Assembly: GCF_900291015.1 (NCBI RefSeq)
Contig: NZ_OLKL01000022.1
Location: 1-64,000 of the forward strand
Reading direction: 5' to 3'
DNA: 64,000 bases
Source of the DNA: Pseudomonas persica
Lineage (GTDB): Bacteria > Pseudomonadota > Gammaproteobacteria > Pseudomonadales > Pseudomonadaceae
The notes below the pieces were generated by a model. The model saw only the letters and a list, made by a program, of their open reading frames with translations. It did not search any database and was not told the origin of the DNA. The translations under genes were made by a program, and so were the position numbers. Below are positions 1 to 7,787 of the stretch, piece after piece; within the stretch, counting starts at the first letter, position 1; each line of letters starts with the position of its first letter.

Positions 1-52
1 TCGCCGATGGTAGTGTGGGGTTTCCCCATGTGAGAGTAGGTCATCGTCAAGA
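1..52 (+). rRNA. rrf: 5S ribosomal RNA, 3' end (partial)
   Basis: The first ~52 bases match the 3' part of a Pseudomonas 5S rRNA (GATGGTAGTGTGGGG, then TGAGAGTAGGTCATCG). The 5' two thirds lie left of the window. It is directly followed by a strong hairpin terminator, so this is the end of an rrn operon. Confidence 0.9.
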
Positions 53-62
53 TTCATTTCGC

Positions 63-100
63 AAAACCCCTATCTGCGCAGGCAGGTAGGGGTTTTGTCT
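63..100 (+). terminator. rrn operon terminator
   Basis: Inverted repeat AAAACCCCTA...TAGGGGTTTT, with inner CTGC/GCAG pairs, followed by a short T-rich run (GTCTTTCT). It lies 10 bases after the 5S end, as expected for an intrinsic rrn terminator. Confidence 0.85.
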
Positions 101-135
101 TTCTGGCGGAAAAAAATTTCAGCCCCACCCAGATC

Positions 136-224
136 CCCTGTGGGAGCGGGTTCACCCGCGAACACCGGCGCAGCCGGTGCCATCCACCGCGTCGCCTGCT
201 TCGCGGCTAAAGCCGCTTCCACAA
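136..224. repeat. Composite REP pair (P. putida type)
   Basis: CCTGTGGGAGCGGGTTCACC begins a first REP module; a central hairpin CACCGGCGCAGCCGGTG follows, then an inverted second module ending GGCTAAAGCCGCTTCCACA. The same two-module design, including the CCGCGT(C/T) spacer, occurs at 3661, 12520 and 59558. Confidence 0.85.
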
Positions 225-329
225 GAACCGCATAGCTCTGACAAGCAATCATGAAATGTGCGTCATTTATGCCTGAAGAATCACAGGGCAATGCTACGCT
301 CGCGGAAATACTCAGCACGGATACCCATC

Positions 330-2138
330 ATGGAAATGAACTGGCACCAGGCCCTGCAAGAGAGCCTGAGCTGGCTGGCAATCGCCTCGTTCATCAGCCT
401 TGTCTGCTTCACTGCAGCCGCCACACTGGCCGTACGTTGTACGCGCTGGGGCAGCCAGTTCTGGCAGCTTGCCGGGCCTTATTTCAGTTTCAGGCGCAGT
501 TGGCGGCCGTTGCTGGTGTTCGCCCTGCTGCTGGTATTGACGCTTTTCTCGGTGCGCCTGAACGTGCTGTTCTCGTTCTGGTACAACGGTTTCTACAGCG
601 CCTTGCAGGGCCTTGACCAAGCCGCCTTCTGGTACCTGCTCGGCGTCTTTGCAGTATTGGCCACCATCCATGTGCTGCGTTCGCTGTTCACCTTCTATGT
701 AAGCCAGGCGTTCAGCATCCAGTGGCGGGTCTGGCTGACCGAGCGCCTGACCCACGACTGGATGCACGGTGATGCCTACTACCGTGGTCAGTTCCTTGCC
801 GAGCCGGTGGACAACCCCGACCAGCGTATCGAACTGGACGTCAACGCCTTTGTCAGCAACTCGGTGACCCTCGCCCTGGGCGCGGTCAGCGCGCTGGTGT
901 CGCTGGTGGCGTTTACCGGGATCCTCTGGGGGCTGTCGGCACCGCTGGCTGTAGCCGGTGTGGAGATCCCCCGGGCAATGGTGTTTGCCGTGTACCTGTA
1001 TGTCATCGTCGCCACCTGGATCGCCTTCCGTCTCGGGCGACCGCTGATCCGCCTGAACTTCCTCAACGAAAAACTCACCGCCAACTTCCGTTATGCGCTG
1101 ATGCGCCTGCGCGAGAACGCCGAAAACATCGCCTTCTACCAGGGCGCGCAGGTCGAGCGTGGCACCTTGCTGGGCCGCTTTGGGGCGTTGATCGTGAATG
1201 CCTGGGCGCTGGTGTTCCGAAACCTGAAATTCAGTGGTTTCAACCTGGGCGTGAGCCAGGTTGCGGTGGTGTTCCCGTTCATTCTCCAGGCGCCGCGCTT
1301 CTTCAGTGGGGCGATCAAGCTGGGCGATGTCATGCAGACCTCCCAGGCCTTTGGCCAGGTGCAGGATTCGTTATCGTTCTTCCGCGAGTCGTATGATGCG
1401 TTTGCCCAGTACCGGGCCACTCTTGACCGTCTGACCGGGTTCCTCGATGCCAATCAGCAGGCGAGCGCTCTGCCGCGTGTCATCACCGACGAGCAGGCAA
1501 ATGCCTTGGCGATCAGCCGCCTGCAGGTGCTGCGCCCTGACGGGCATGCCCTTATCGCCGATCTGGACCTTGACCTGCGCGCCGGCGAGGCGCTGTTGAT
1601 CAAGGGGCCGTCGGGCAGTGGCAAAACCACGCTGCTACGTGCGCTGGCGGGCCTCTGGCCGTACGCCGAGGGTGAGGTCAGGCGACCGCTGGGCCACCAG
1701 GCGCTGTTCCTGTCGCAACGGCCGTACCTGCCGCTGGGCGATCTGCGCACCGTTATCGCCTATCCGGCGGCCAGCAAGCCTGAAGACGAAACTCGGATGC
1801 AGCAGGCCTTGCGCCAGGTCAACCTGGCCCACCTGGCCGAGCGGCTGGACGTCAGTTGCGACTGGTCACACATTCTCTCGGTCGGTGAACAGCAGCGTCT
1901 GGCGTTTGCCCGGGTGCTGTTCAATCGGCCTCAGGTGGTGTTCCTCGACGAGTCCACCTCGGCCATGGACGAAGGGCTCGAGCATGCTCTGTATTCGCTG
2001 TTGCGCACGGAAATGCCGGGGGCGTTGCTGGTCAGTGTCGGGCACCGCAGCACGCTGGCAGGGTTCCATACCCATCGGCTGGAGGTGGATGGGCATGGCG
2101 GCTGGTCGTTACTGGAACAGCAGCCAGCGCTGGCCTAG
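330..2138 (+). CDS. ABC transporter, fused permease and ATPase (SbmA/YddA-like)
   Basis: A 602-residue protein with an N-terminal membrane half (about five to six helices, residues 15-320, the ABC_membrane_2 / SbmA-BacA type) and a C-terminal ATPase half. Walker A GPSGSGKTT is near residue 425, the signature LSVGEQQR near 516 and Walker B VVFLDEST near 536. Family members are inner-membrane homodimers linked to vitamin or peptide movement; the substrate here is unknown. The ATG at 330 gives MEMNWHQ; an in-frame ATG at 258 would add 24 residues unlike the family. No clear ribosome site precedes either. The gene stands alone after the rrn operon and converges with an MFS gene, the two ends overlapping by 4 bases. 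Confidence 0.85.
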   Translation: MEMNWHQALQESLSWLAIASFISLVCFTAAATLAVRCTRWGSQFWQLAGPYFSFRRSWRPLLVFALLLVLTLFSVRLNVLFSFWYNGFYSALQGLDQAAFWYLLGVFAVLATIHVLRSLFTFYVSQAFSIQWRVWLTERLTHDWMHGDAYYRGQFLAEPVDNPDQRIELDVNAFVSNSVTLALGAVSALVSLVAFTGILWGLSAPLAVAGVEIPRAMVFAVYLYVIVATWIAFRLGRPLIRLNFLNEKLTANFRYALMRLRENAENIAFYQGAQVERGTLLGRFGALIVNAWALVFRNLKFSGFNLGVSQVAVVFPFILQAPRFFSGAIKLGDVMQTSQAFGQVQDSLSFFRESYDAFAQYRATLDRLTGFLDANQQASALPRVITDEQANALAISRLQVLRPDGHALIADLDLDLRAGEALLIKGPSGSGKTTLLRALAGLWPYAEGEVRRPLGHQALFLSQRPYLPLGDLRTVIAYPAASKPEDETRMQQALRQVNLAHLAERLDVSCDWSHILSVGEQQRLAFARVLFNRPQVVFLDESTSAMDEGLEHALYSLLRTEMPGALLVSVGHRSTLAGFHTHRLEVDGHGGWSLLEQQPALA

Positions 2139-3364
2139 TTCGGCTTGCCGGTGATCGGGCCTGATCTGAGCAATGCGACCCCGACCAAGGTGCCGCCGGC
2201 ACACGTTGCGCCAAGCAGGAATGTCGCCTGAAAGCCGACCCCGTCCCACAACAGCCCGGCCACCACGCTGGCCACCAGCAGCGCTACCCCGGTCAGCAGG
2301 TTGAACAGGCCGAAGGCCGTACCGCGCAGGTCGACGGGGGCGCTGTCGGCGATCATGGCGGCAAAGATGCCTTGGCTGAAGCCCAGGTGCAGACCCCAGG
2401 CGGCCACCCCCATGGCCAGCCCGGGCCAGCCCGGCAGCAGGGCCAGCAGCAGGTCGGCGACGACCAGCAGCCCCAGCCCGGTCATCAGCACGCCGCGGCG
2501 GCCTACGCGGTCCGAGAGCACCCCGGCGGGGTAGGCCGACAGCGAGTAGGCCAGGGCCATGAGCACCAGCACTGCCGGTGCCCACAGCGGCGCCAGGCCC
2601 ATGTCCTGGGCGCGCAGCAGCAGAAACGCCTCGCTGAAGCGGGCGAGGGTGAACAGCGTGGCCAGGCCGATCAGCCGCCAGTAGGCCGGGCCCAGGCGAG
2701 CCAGCTCGTGCACTGCCAGCGGTGAGCGCACTGGCCGGGTGGTGGCCGGCGTTTCAGGTTCGCGCACGAAGGCGATGAGGATGTACACCGCCACGAACGC
2801 CGGGATCACCGCCACCCAGAACACCGTCTGGAAATGGCTCGCGGTCAGCCACATCAACAGGATCGCCAGCAACGGCCCAAGGAAGGCACCCACGGTGTCC
2901 AGCGCCTGGCGCAGGCCGAAGGCTGCACCACGCAGTTCAGCGGGCGTGACATCGGCCACCAGTGCGTCGCGCGGCGCCCCACGAATGCCTTTGCCGACCC
3001 GGTCGACGAAGCGTGCCGCGGTCAGCCACTCCAGCCCGGAGGCCATGGGGAACACTGGCTTGGTCAGCGCCCCCAGGCCATAGCCCAGCACCGTAAGCAG
3101 CTTGCGTTTGCCCAGCCGGTCGCTGAGGGCGCCGGAGCATACCTTGGTGATCGAGGCGGTCGCCTCGGCGATACCTTCGATAAAGCCCACCGCCACTACC
3201 GAGGTGCCGAGCACGGTGACCATGTACAGCGGCAGCAGGGCGTGAATCATTTCCGAGGAAATGTCCATGAACATCGACACGAAGCCCAGCGCCCAGACAC
3301 TGTGAGGGATCTTCGCCAGGGGCCGGGGGGTGTTCGCGGGGCGGCTTTCTTCGTGGCTGCGCAT
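2135..3364 (-). CDS. MFS transporter
   Basis: A 409-residue protein with about twelve hydrophobic segments. The motif-A like loop GALSDRLGKRK (near residue 100) between helices 2 and 3, and the repeat LSDRVGRRG in the second half, are the hallmarks of the major facilitator superfamily. The sequence does not point to a substrate. The gene runs convergent to the preceding ABC gene, sharing 4 bases at the stops, and is followed upstream by a 530-base repeat-rich gap, so it is probably monocistronic. Confidence 0.85.
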   Translation of the reverse strand: MRSHEESRPANTPRPLAKIPHSVWALGFVSMFMDISSEMIHALLPLYMVTVLGTSVVAVGFIEGIAEATASITKVCSGALSDRLGKRKLLTVLGYGLGALTKPVFPMASGLEWLTAARFVDRVGKGIRGAPRDALVADVTPAELRGAAFGLRQALDTVGAFLGPLLAILLMWLTASHFQTVFWVAVIPAFVAVYILIAFVREPETPATTRPVRSPLAVHELARLGPAYWRLIGLATLFTLARFSEAFLLLRAQDMGLAPLWAPAVLVLMALAYSLSAYPAGVLSDRVGRRGVLMTGLGLLVVADLLLALLPGWPGLAMGVAAWGLHLGFSQGIFAAMIADSAPVDLRGTAFGLFNLLTGVALLVASVVAGLLWDGVGFQATFLLGATCAGGTLVGVALLRSGPITGKPN

Positions 3365-3896
3365 CGGGGGGCTCGGCAGAGGGGCTACGTTCGAAACTGT
3401 AGGAGCCCTCAGGCAGGATGCAAATCGGACAGGTGGAGAGAGGCAGCCTCGACAACTCCATCATTGCAGCAAATGTCGTTGCAAACACACCGGCGACCCG
3501 GACATCGGTGGAGGCGACGTCGAGTTCGTGACGGGTTCGTCGCTTCAGCTCCCACCTCGAGCGCATCGACCTCAAGCCGTGCGGCTATCCCTGTGGGAGA
3601 TGGCCCAGCCCTTTGGGCTGCGCTGTCGCATAGAGAACTGAATTCGCAAGCGGTCCGTGTATCCTGTGGGAGCGGCTTTAGCCGCGAAGAATCCAACGCG
3701 GTGCATGGCACCGGCTGCGCCGGTGTTCGCGGCTAAAGCCGCTCCCACAGGGACCCTGCTAATTCAACGAGTTATGTGCAGTTCTATGAGAGCTGGCTTG
3801 CCCGCGAACACCGGCGCAGTCGGTGCCATATTGTTGCGGCAAAAAGTGCCGCAGCATGCTAAACCTAGCGCCCCAACCCGCCCCGAGAGACACCCG
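3365..3896. other. Gene-free, repeat-rich interval
   Basis: About 530 bases between the divergent starts of the MFS gene and the histidine phosphatase gene. The right half (3661-3830) is REP material, listed separately. The left part (3365-3655) has open frames in several directions but no ribosome site or recognisable protein; I see no gene in it. The promoters of both flanking genes should lie here but none could be placed with confidence. Confidence 0.6.
3661..3793. repeat. Composite REP pair plus unique tail, copy 1
   Basis: Two opposed REP modules (3663-3690 and 3723-3750) around the hairpin CACCGGCTGCGCCGGTG, then a non-palindromic tail CTGCTAATTCAACGAG...TTCTATGAGAGC (3756-3793). Module pair and tail recur almost unchanged and inverted at 12478-12610. 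A third, partial module (CCGCGAACACCGGCGCAG) follows at 3800-3826. Confidence 0.85.
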
Positions 3897-4436
3897 GTGA
3901 AAGTCGTCCGCCTGACCCTGATCTGCCACGCCCTTACCCAGGCCCAGAAGACGGGGCGCCTGCACCGTGCCGACGACGGCATCCTGCCGTTGGGCCAGCA
4001 GCCTTTCGCCGACCTTTCCGGTGTGCCGGTGCTGACTGCACCAGAGCGGCGAGCCTGCGAGACGGCGGCGTGGTTTTCGGGGCCGGTGCAGGTCGAGCCG
4101 GCCTTGGCCGATTGCGACCTGGGGCGTTGGCAAGGGCTGACGCTGAAGCAATTGCAGGCCGAGCAACCGCAGGCGATGGCCGAATGGCTGCAGGCCCCGG
4201 CCAGTGATGTGCACGGCGGCGAGTCGTTCGCCGTGCTTTGCCAGCGCATCGCCGCCTGGTTGGCGGCCTTCGACAGGCCGGGGGAATGGCTGGCGGTTAC
4301 CCACCCGATGGTCATGCGCGCCGCGCTGGTGCACGTACTTGGCTGCCCGATGAGCGCCAGTCAGCGGGTCGACGTGTTGCCGCTGTCGCGCCTGGAGCTG
4401 AGCTTTACCGGGCAGTGGCGCCTGCGCCTGGGCTGA
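3897..4436 (+). CDS. Histidine phosphatase superfamily protein with altered RHG motif
   Basis: A 179-residue protein starting at GTG 3897 (VKVVRLTLICHALTQ). The fold of phosphoglycerate mutase-like phosphatases is suggested by the N-terminal strand carrying the catalytic histidine, the TAPERRACETA segment near residue 43, CDLGRWQG near 77, GGESF near 106 and VTHPMVMRA near 134. The family's LIRHGET is LICHALT here: the histidine remains but the phosphate-binding arginine is cysteine and the glycine is alanine. Activity may be changed or lost. The stop is 3 bases from the stop of the convergent TauE-type gene. An in-frame upstream extension runs through the REP element and is rejected. Confidence 0.75.
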   Translation: MKVVRLTLICHALTQAQKTGRLHRADDGILPLGQQPFADLSGVPVLTAPERRACETAAWFSGPVQVEPALADCDLGRWQGLTLKQLQAEQPQAMAEWLQAPASDVHGGESFAVLCQRIAAWLAAFDRPGEWLAVTHPMVMRAALVHVLGCPMSASQRVDVLPLSRLELSFTGQWRLRLG

Positions 4437-4439
4437 AGG

Positions 4440-5225
4440 TCAGAACGCCAGCTTGTAGCCGATCAGCAGCAGCATCGCCGCCAGGCACGGACGCAGCACG
4501 CGGTCGGAAATCCGCCCGGTGAGGTGGCTGCCCAGGTAGATGCCTGGCAGCGAGCCCAGCAGCAGGTAGCCCAGCAGCGACCAGTCCATGTTGCCCATGC
4601 CGGCATGGCCCAGGCCCGCCACCAGGGTCAGTGGCACGGCGTGGGCGATTTCGGTACCGACCAGGCGGCGGGTGACCAGGAACGGGTACAGCAGGAACAG
4701 CGCCACGGTACCCAATGCGCCAGCGCCGATGGAGGTAAGGGTGACCATCACCCCCAGCACCACGCCGGTGAGCACGGTAAGGGTGTTCAGGCTGCGGTCG
4801 CTGAGGTGGTAGTGATCACCAGCATGGCGGCTGGCGAAGGCCTGCAGGCGCGATTTGAACAGGATGGCCAGCGCGGTCAGGATCAGTACCACCGCCAGGC
4901 CTTGCTTGATGACGGCGTTAAGCGCCGAGGTGTCGGTGTGCAGGGTGCTGAGGAACCACAGGGTCAGCGCCGCTGCGGGCACGCTGCCCAGGCTGAGCAG
5001 GCCGGTGATCTTCCAGTCGACGTTCTTGTTGCGCGCATGCACCCAGACGCCACTGGCCTTGGTGATGGCGGCATAGAGCAGGTCGGTGCCGACGGCCGTT
5101 GCCGGGCTGATGCCGAACCACAACAGGATCGGGGTCATCAGCGAGCCGCCACCGACGCCGGTCATGCCGACGATGAAACCCACGACCAGGCCTGCAATGG
5201 TGAAACCGAAAGAACCTACATCCAT
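4440..5225 (-). CDS. Sulfite exporter TauE/SafE family membrane protein
   Basis: A 261-residue protein with about eight hydrophobic helices. The opening GFTIAGLVVGFIVGMTGVGG with the GxxxG...GVGGG loop and the repeated half (LTSIGAGALGTVALFLLYPF near residue 160) are typical of the TauE/SafE family (anion exporters, sulfite or organosulfonate being the best-known substrates). Substrate here is not deducible. The start ATG at 5225 lies before an AT-rich stretch containing the palindrome GGTTATAACC (5313-5322), a possible regulator site. Confidence 0.85.
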   Translation of the reverse strand: MDVGSFGFTIAGLVVGFIVGMTGVGGGSLMTPILLWFGISPATAVGTDLLYAAITKASGVWVHARNKNVDWKITGLLSLGSVPAAALTLWFLSTLHTDTSALNAVIKQGLAVVLILTALAILFKSRLQAFASRHAGDHYHLSDRSLNTLTVLTGVVLGVMVTLTSIGAGALGTVALFLLYPFLVTRRLVGTEIAHAVPLTLVAGLGHAGMGNMDWSLLGYLLLGSLPGIYLGSHLTGRISDRVLRPCLAAMLLLIGYKLAF

Positions 5226-5330
5226 ACGCTACTCGACTGCCCAACTTTGCCCGTTATCGGATGCAGCCAGCATATAGATTTTTTTATAGCCAAATAGACT
5301 TGTTCGTTATTAGGTTATAACCGGGTGCCG

Positions 5331-5438
5331 CCTGTCAGGGCCCTGTCGCCGGCAAGCCAGCCCACAGGGGCTGCACAGGCCTTGAGGTTGATGCGGTCGG
5401 GGTGGGAGCCGGCTTGCCGGCGATAGGGCCCTGGCAGG
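5331..5438. repeat. Inverted REP pair (CGCCGGCAAGCC type)
   Basis: Arms CCTGTCAGGGCCCTGTCGCC and its near-complement GGCGATAGGGCCCTGGCAGG enclose GGCAAGCCAGCCCAC / GTGGGAGCCGGCTTGCC. The pair forms a long imperfect hairpin between two genes of the same strand (XRE regulator and TauE/SafE), where it may end or process the regulator transcript. Confidence 0.75.
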
Positions 5439-5447
5439 CAGCCCCGG

Positions 5448-6041
5448 TCAACGATCAGTCATCACCACCATCACATGCGCATCGCCGCCGTCGTCACTTT
5501 CCGACAGGTAGATATGCCCCACCTGGCTGTCGAAATACGCCGTCTCCTGCGGGCCGATGCTCACCGCTTCGCCGGTTTCGAACTCGATTCGGACGCGCCC
5601 GCTCAGCACCAACGCGAACTCTTGCCCGGGGTGGCGGATAAAATCGTCGAACTGGCCGCGTTCGCGAGCAATGATGCGAGCATAAGCCGGGGTCATGCGC
5701 CGTTCGGGGAAGTCGCCGGCGATTGGGTGATAGTCATAAGTGCCGGTCGAGTAGCCCGCCGCCGCCGGCAGTGAATCGACCACCACGGTCACCGGCACAG
5801 GCGCGGTGACCGTGCCGCTGGCGCGCAACAGCTGGGCAATGTCGACATTCAGCGCGCGGGCGGCGGCGGCGAGTTTTTCATAGCTGACCGAGACTTGCGC
5901 CAGCTCCATCTTCGACAAGGTGGACAGCGGTACGCCACTGGTTTCGGACAATTGCTTGAGGGTCATCTGGCGCGCCTTGCGCACCTGGCGCAGGCGCTGG
6001 CCGACTACGGCACGGTCCAGCAGGGGTAGGGCAGCGGGCAT
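5448..6041 (-). CDS. XRE-family regulator with C-terminal cupin
   Basis: A 197-residue regulator. Residues 12-68 form a helix-turn-helix of the XRE/Cro type (LRQVRKARQMTLKQLSETSG, then VPLSTLSKMEL). The C-terminal ~75 residues (GQEFALVLSGRVRIEFETGE, then QVGHIY) are a small cupin barrel, likely the effector-sensing part. Regulators of this build (SutR/PuuR-like) usually control neighbouring amino-acid or polyamine genes. It is divergent from the dehydrogenase operon at 6157, 115 bases away, across an AT-rich inverted repeat, and is its most probable regulator. Confidence 0.85.
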   Translation of the reverse strand: MPAALPLLDRAVVGQRLRQVRKARQMTLKQLSETSGVPLSTLSKMELAQVSVSYEKLAAAARALNVDIAQLLRASGTVTAPVPVTVVVDSLPAAAGYSTGTYDYHPIAGDFPERRMTPAYARIIARERGQFDDFIRHPGQEFALVLSGRVRIEFETGEAVSIGPQETAYFDSQVGHIYLSESDDGGDAHVMVVMTDR

Positions 6042-6087
6042 TCGGGGATCTCGGCATGCGGCGTTGGTCGGGCATCTTACCTTGGAC

Positions 6088-6126
6088 CCTTGCGTATTGA
6101 TAAATTCTCATATATTAGAATTCTCA
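6088..6126 (+). promoter_or_regulatory. Promoter and operator candidate for the dehydrogenase operon
   Basis: TTGCGT (6090-6095), a 17-base spacer and TATTAG (6113-6118) make a plausible sigma-70 promoter. An inverted repeat AATTCT-N8-AGAATT (6103-6122) lies over the spacer and -10 element, and ATTCTCA occurs twice (6104, 6119). Such a position suits repression by the divergent XRE regulator. Inferred from sequence only. Confidence 0.5.
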
Positions 6127-6156
6127 CAAATGATAATTTGCCAGGTAGGAGCGTGC

Positions 6157-7293
6157 ATGACCCCGATCTACGACACCCTGATCATCGGCGCCGGCATTGC
6201 CGGTGCATCCCTGGGCTATCGCCTGGCCGGCCAGCAGACGGTGCTGCTGCTCGAGCGCGAGGCGCAGCCTGGCTACCATTCCACCGGGCGTTCGGCAGCC
6301 ATGTTCATGGAGGCCTACGGCACCCCGCAGATCCAGGCGCTGACCCGCGCCAGCCGGGCTTTCTACGAAGCACCACCGCAGGGTTTCTGCGAGCACCCGC
6401 TGCTGGAACCGCGCGGCTGCCTGTACGTCGCCAGCCTGGAGCAGCGCGCGCTGCTCGAGCAGACCCATGCGCAGAACCTGGCCAATGGCACCGAGGTCAG
6501 CCTGCTCGACCGCGACGCTGCCCTGGCCCTGGTGCCGAGCCTGCGTAGCGAGACCCTGGCCGGCGCGGTGCTCGAAGCGGGCGCCATGGACCTGGACGTG
6601 CATGCCCTGCACCAGGGCTTCCTGCGCGGCTATCGCGCCGCTGGCGGTGAACTGCGCTGCAACGCCGAGCTGATCCAGGCCCGGTACCTGGATAACCTGT
6701 GGCAGGTGGAGCTGGGCGATGGCAGCCGCGTGCAGGCGCGCCAGCTGGTCAATGCCGCAGGCGCCTGGGCCGACCGCGTGGCCGAGCAGTGCGGTGTGGC
6801 GCGTATCGGCCTGCAACCCTGCCGGCGCAGTGCCTTTACCTTCCCCGGCCCGGCAGACCAGGACTTCGCCCGCTGGCCGGCGGTGATCGGCGTTGACGAA
6901 AGCTTCTATTTCAAGCCCGACGCCGGCCAACTGCTGGGGTCGCCGGCCAATGCCGACCCGGTCGAACCCCAGGATGCCGCGCCCGAAGAGCTCGACGTGG
7001 CGTTGGGCATCTACAACATCGAAGCCATGACCACCCTGGCGATCCGTCGGCCGAGCCACACCTGGGCCGGGCTGCGTTCGTTCGTCGCCGACGGCGACCT
7101 GGTGATCGGTTTCGATGCACACGCGCCAGCGTTCTTCTGGTTGGCGGCACAAGGTGGCTATGGCATCCAGTCGGCTGCGGGCGCCTCGCGCCTGGCCGCC
7201 GACCTGCTACTGGGCCAAACCCTGTGTTCCAGCCTTGTCAGTCAGGGGGTGGCGCCCGAGCGCCTGTCCCCGGCCCGTTTCCAGCAACCCTGA
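6157..7293 (+). CDS. FAD-dependent D-amino acid dehydrogenase, DauA-like
   Basis: A 378-residue flavoenzyme: dinucleotide-binding IIGAGIAGASLGYRL at residues 9-23, then GYHSTGRSAA, and a C-terminal AAQGGYGIQSAAG FAD motif. It is close to P. aeruginosa D-arginine dehydrogenase as I recall that sequence. Conserved equivalents of substrate residues Arg222 (CRRSAF), Tyr249 (DESFYFKP) and Arg305 (GLRSFVADGD) are present, but His48 is Met (SAAMFMEAYG) and Glu87 is Cys (PRGCLYV). It should oxidise a D-amino acid to an imino acid, but probably not D-arginine. Start ATG 6157 has AGGAG at 6147; 12 bases separate it from ridA. Confidence 0.85.
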   Translation: MTPIYDTLIIGAGIAGASLGYRLAGQQTVLLLEREAQPGYHSTGRSAAMFMEAYGTPQIQALTRASRAFYEAPPQGFCEHPLLEPRGCLYVASLEQRALLEQTHAQNLANGTEVSLLDRDAALALVPSLRSETLAGAVLEAGAMDLDVHALHQGFLRGYRAAGGELRCNAELIQARYLDNLWQVELGDGSRVQARQLVNAAGAWADRVAEQCGVARIGLQPCRRSAFTFPGPADQDFARWPAVIGVDESFYFKPDAGQLLGSPANADPVEPQDAAPEELDVALGIYNIEAMTTLAIRRPSHTWAGLRSFVADGDLVIGFDAHAPAFFWLAAQGGYGIQSAAGASRLAADLLLGQTLCSSLVSQGVAPERLSPARFQQP

Positions 7294-7305
7294 AAGGAGC
7301 ATTCC

Positions 7306-7683
7306 ATGAGCAATGATATCCAGCGTTTCCCCAGCAGCCTGCCATTCCCGTTCTCCCGCGCGGTGAAAGCCGGCGGCTTCCTGTTCCTCTCCGGCCAGGT
7401 GCCGATGAGTGCCGGCGGCGAAGTGGTGCGCGGTGACATCCAGACCCAGACCCGTGCCGCCTGCGAGCGCATCGCCGAAAGCCTGGCGGCCTGTGGCGCG
7501 CGTTTCGATCAGGTGGTCAAGGCCACGGTGTGGCTGTCGGACATGAGCCACTTCGCCGGCTTCAACGAGGTGTACAAGGAATTCTTCGGCGCAGCGCTGC
7601 CGGTGCGCTCGACCGTGGCCTCGGCATTGGCGCTGGGGGTGGATGTGGAGATCGAAGTGCAGGCGTTTGTCGGCGATTTGTGA
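7306..7683 (+). CDS. RidA family enamine/imine deaminase
   Basis: A 125-residue member of the RidA/YjgF/YER057c family, trimeric proteins that hydrolyse reactive enamines and imines. Features: LFLSGQVPMSAGGEVVRGDI (residues 26-45), VVKATVWLSDM near residue 70, and VRSTVA near 101, where the arginine matches the catalytic Arg of active RidA proteins. It follows the DauA-like gene by 12 bases with AAGGAG ahead of the start, so it very likely hydrolyses the imino acid that enzyme releases. Confidence 0.9.
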   Translation: MSNDIQRFPSSLPFPFSRAVKAGGFLFLSGQVPMSAGGEVVRGDIQTQTRAACERIAESLAACGARFDQVVKATVWLSDMSHFAGFNEVYKEFFGAALPVRSTVASALALGVDVEIEVQAFVGDL

Positions 7684-7696
7684 CCGAACAAAGAGC

Positions 7697-7736
7697 CCAT
7701 GTGGGAGCGGCCCTGTGTTGCGAAAGGCCGCCCCTG
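7697..7736. repeat. Single REP-like hairpin
   Basis: CATGTGGGAGCGGCCCTGTG...CGAAAGGCCGC has the GTGGGAGC head of a P. putida REP and a GCGGCC/GGCCGC stem. It separates ridA from the permease gene and could modulate the read-through between them. Confidence 0.55.
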
Positions 7737-7787
7737 AAAAAGCAATGCGATGCCAGTGACACAACAACAATAAATCCAGAGGTTCAC

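Noticed and set aside
1..329. A gene between the 5S rRNA and the ABC transporter
   Set aside because: Short frames exist on both strands but they lie on the terminator and a composite REP element and lack start signals.
3657..3896. N-terminal extension of the histidine phosphatase frame
   Set aside because: The 80 extra codons translate the REP element and its tail; the same peptide appears in unrelated REP copies (for example near 12603), so it is repeat DNA and not protein.
5226..5330. A CysB- or sulfur-responsive site before the TauE/SafE gene
   Set aside because: AT-rich sequence and the palindrome GGTTATAACC are present, but CysB sites are too loosely defined to call one by eye, and the exporter's substrate is unknown.
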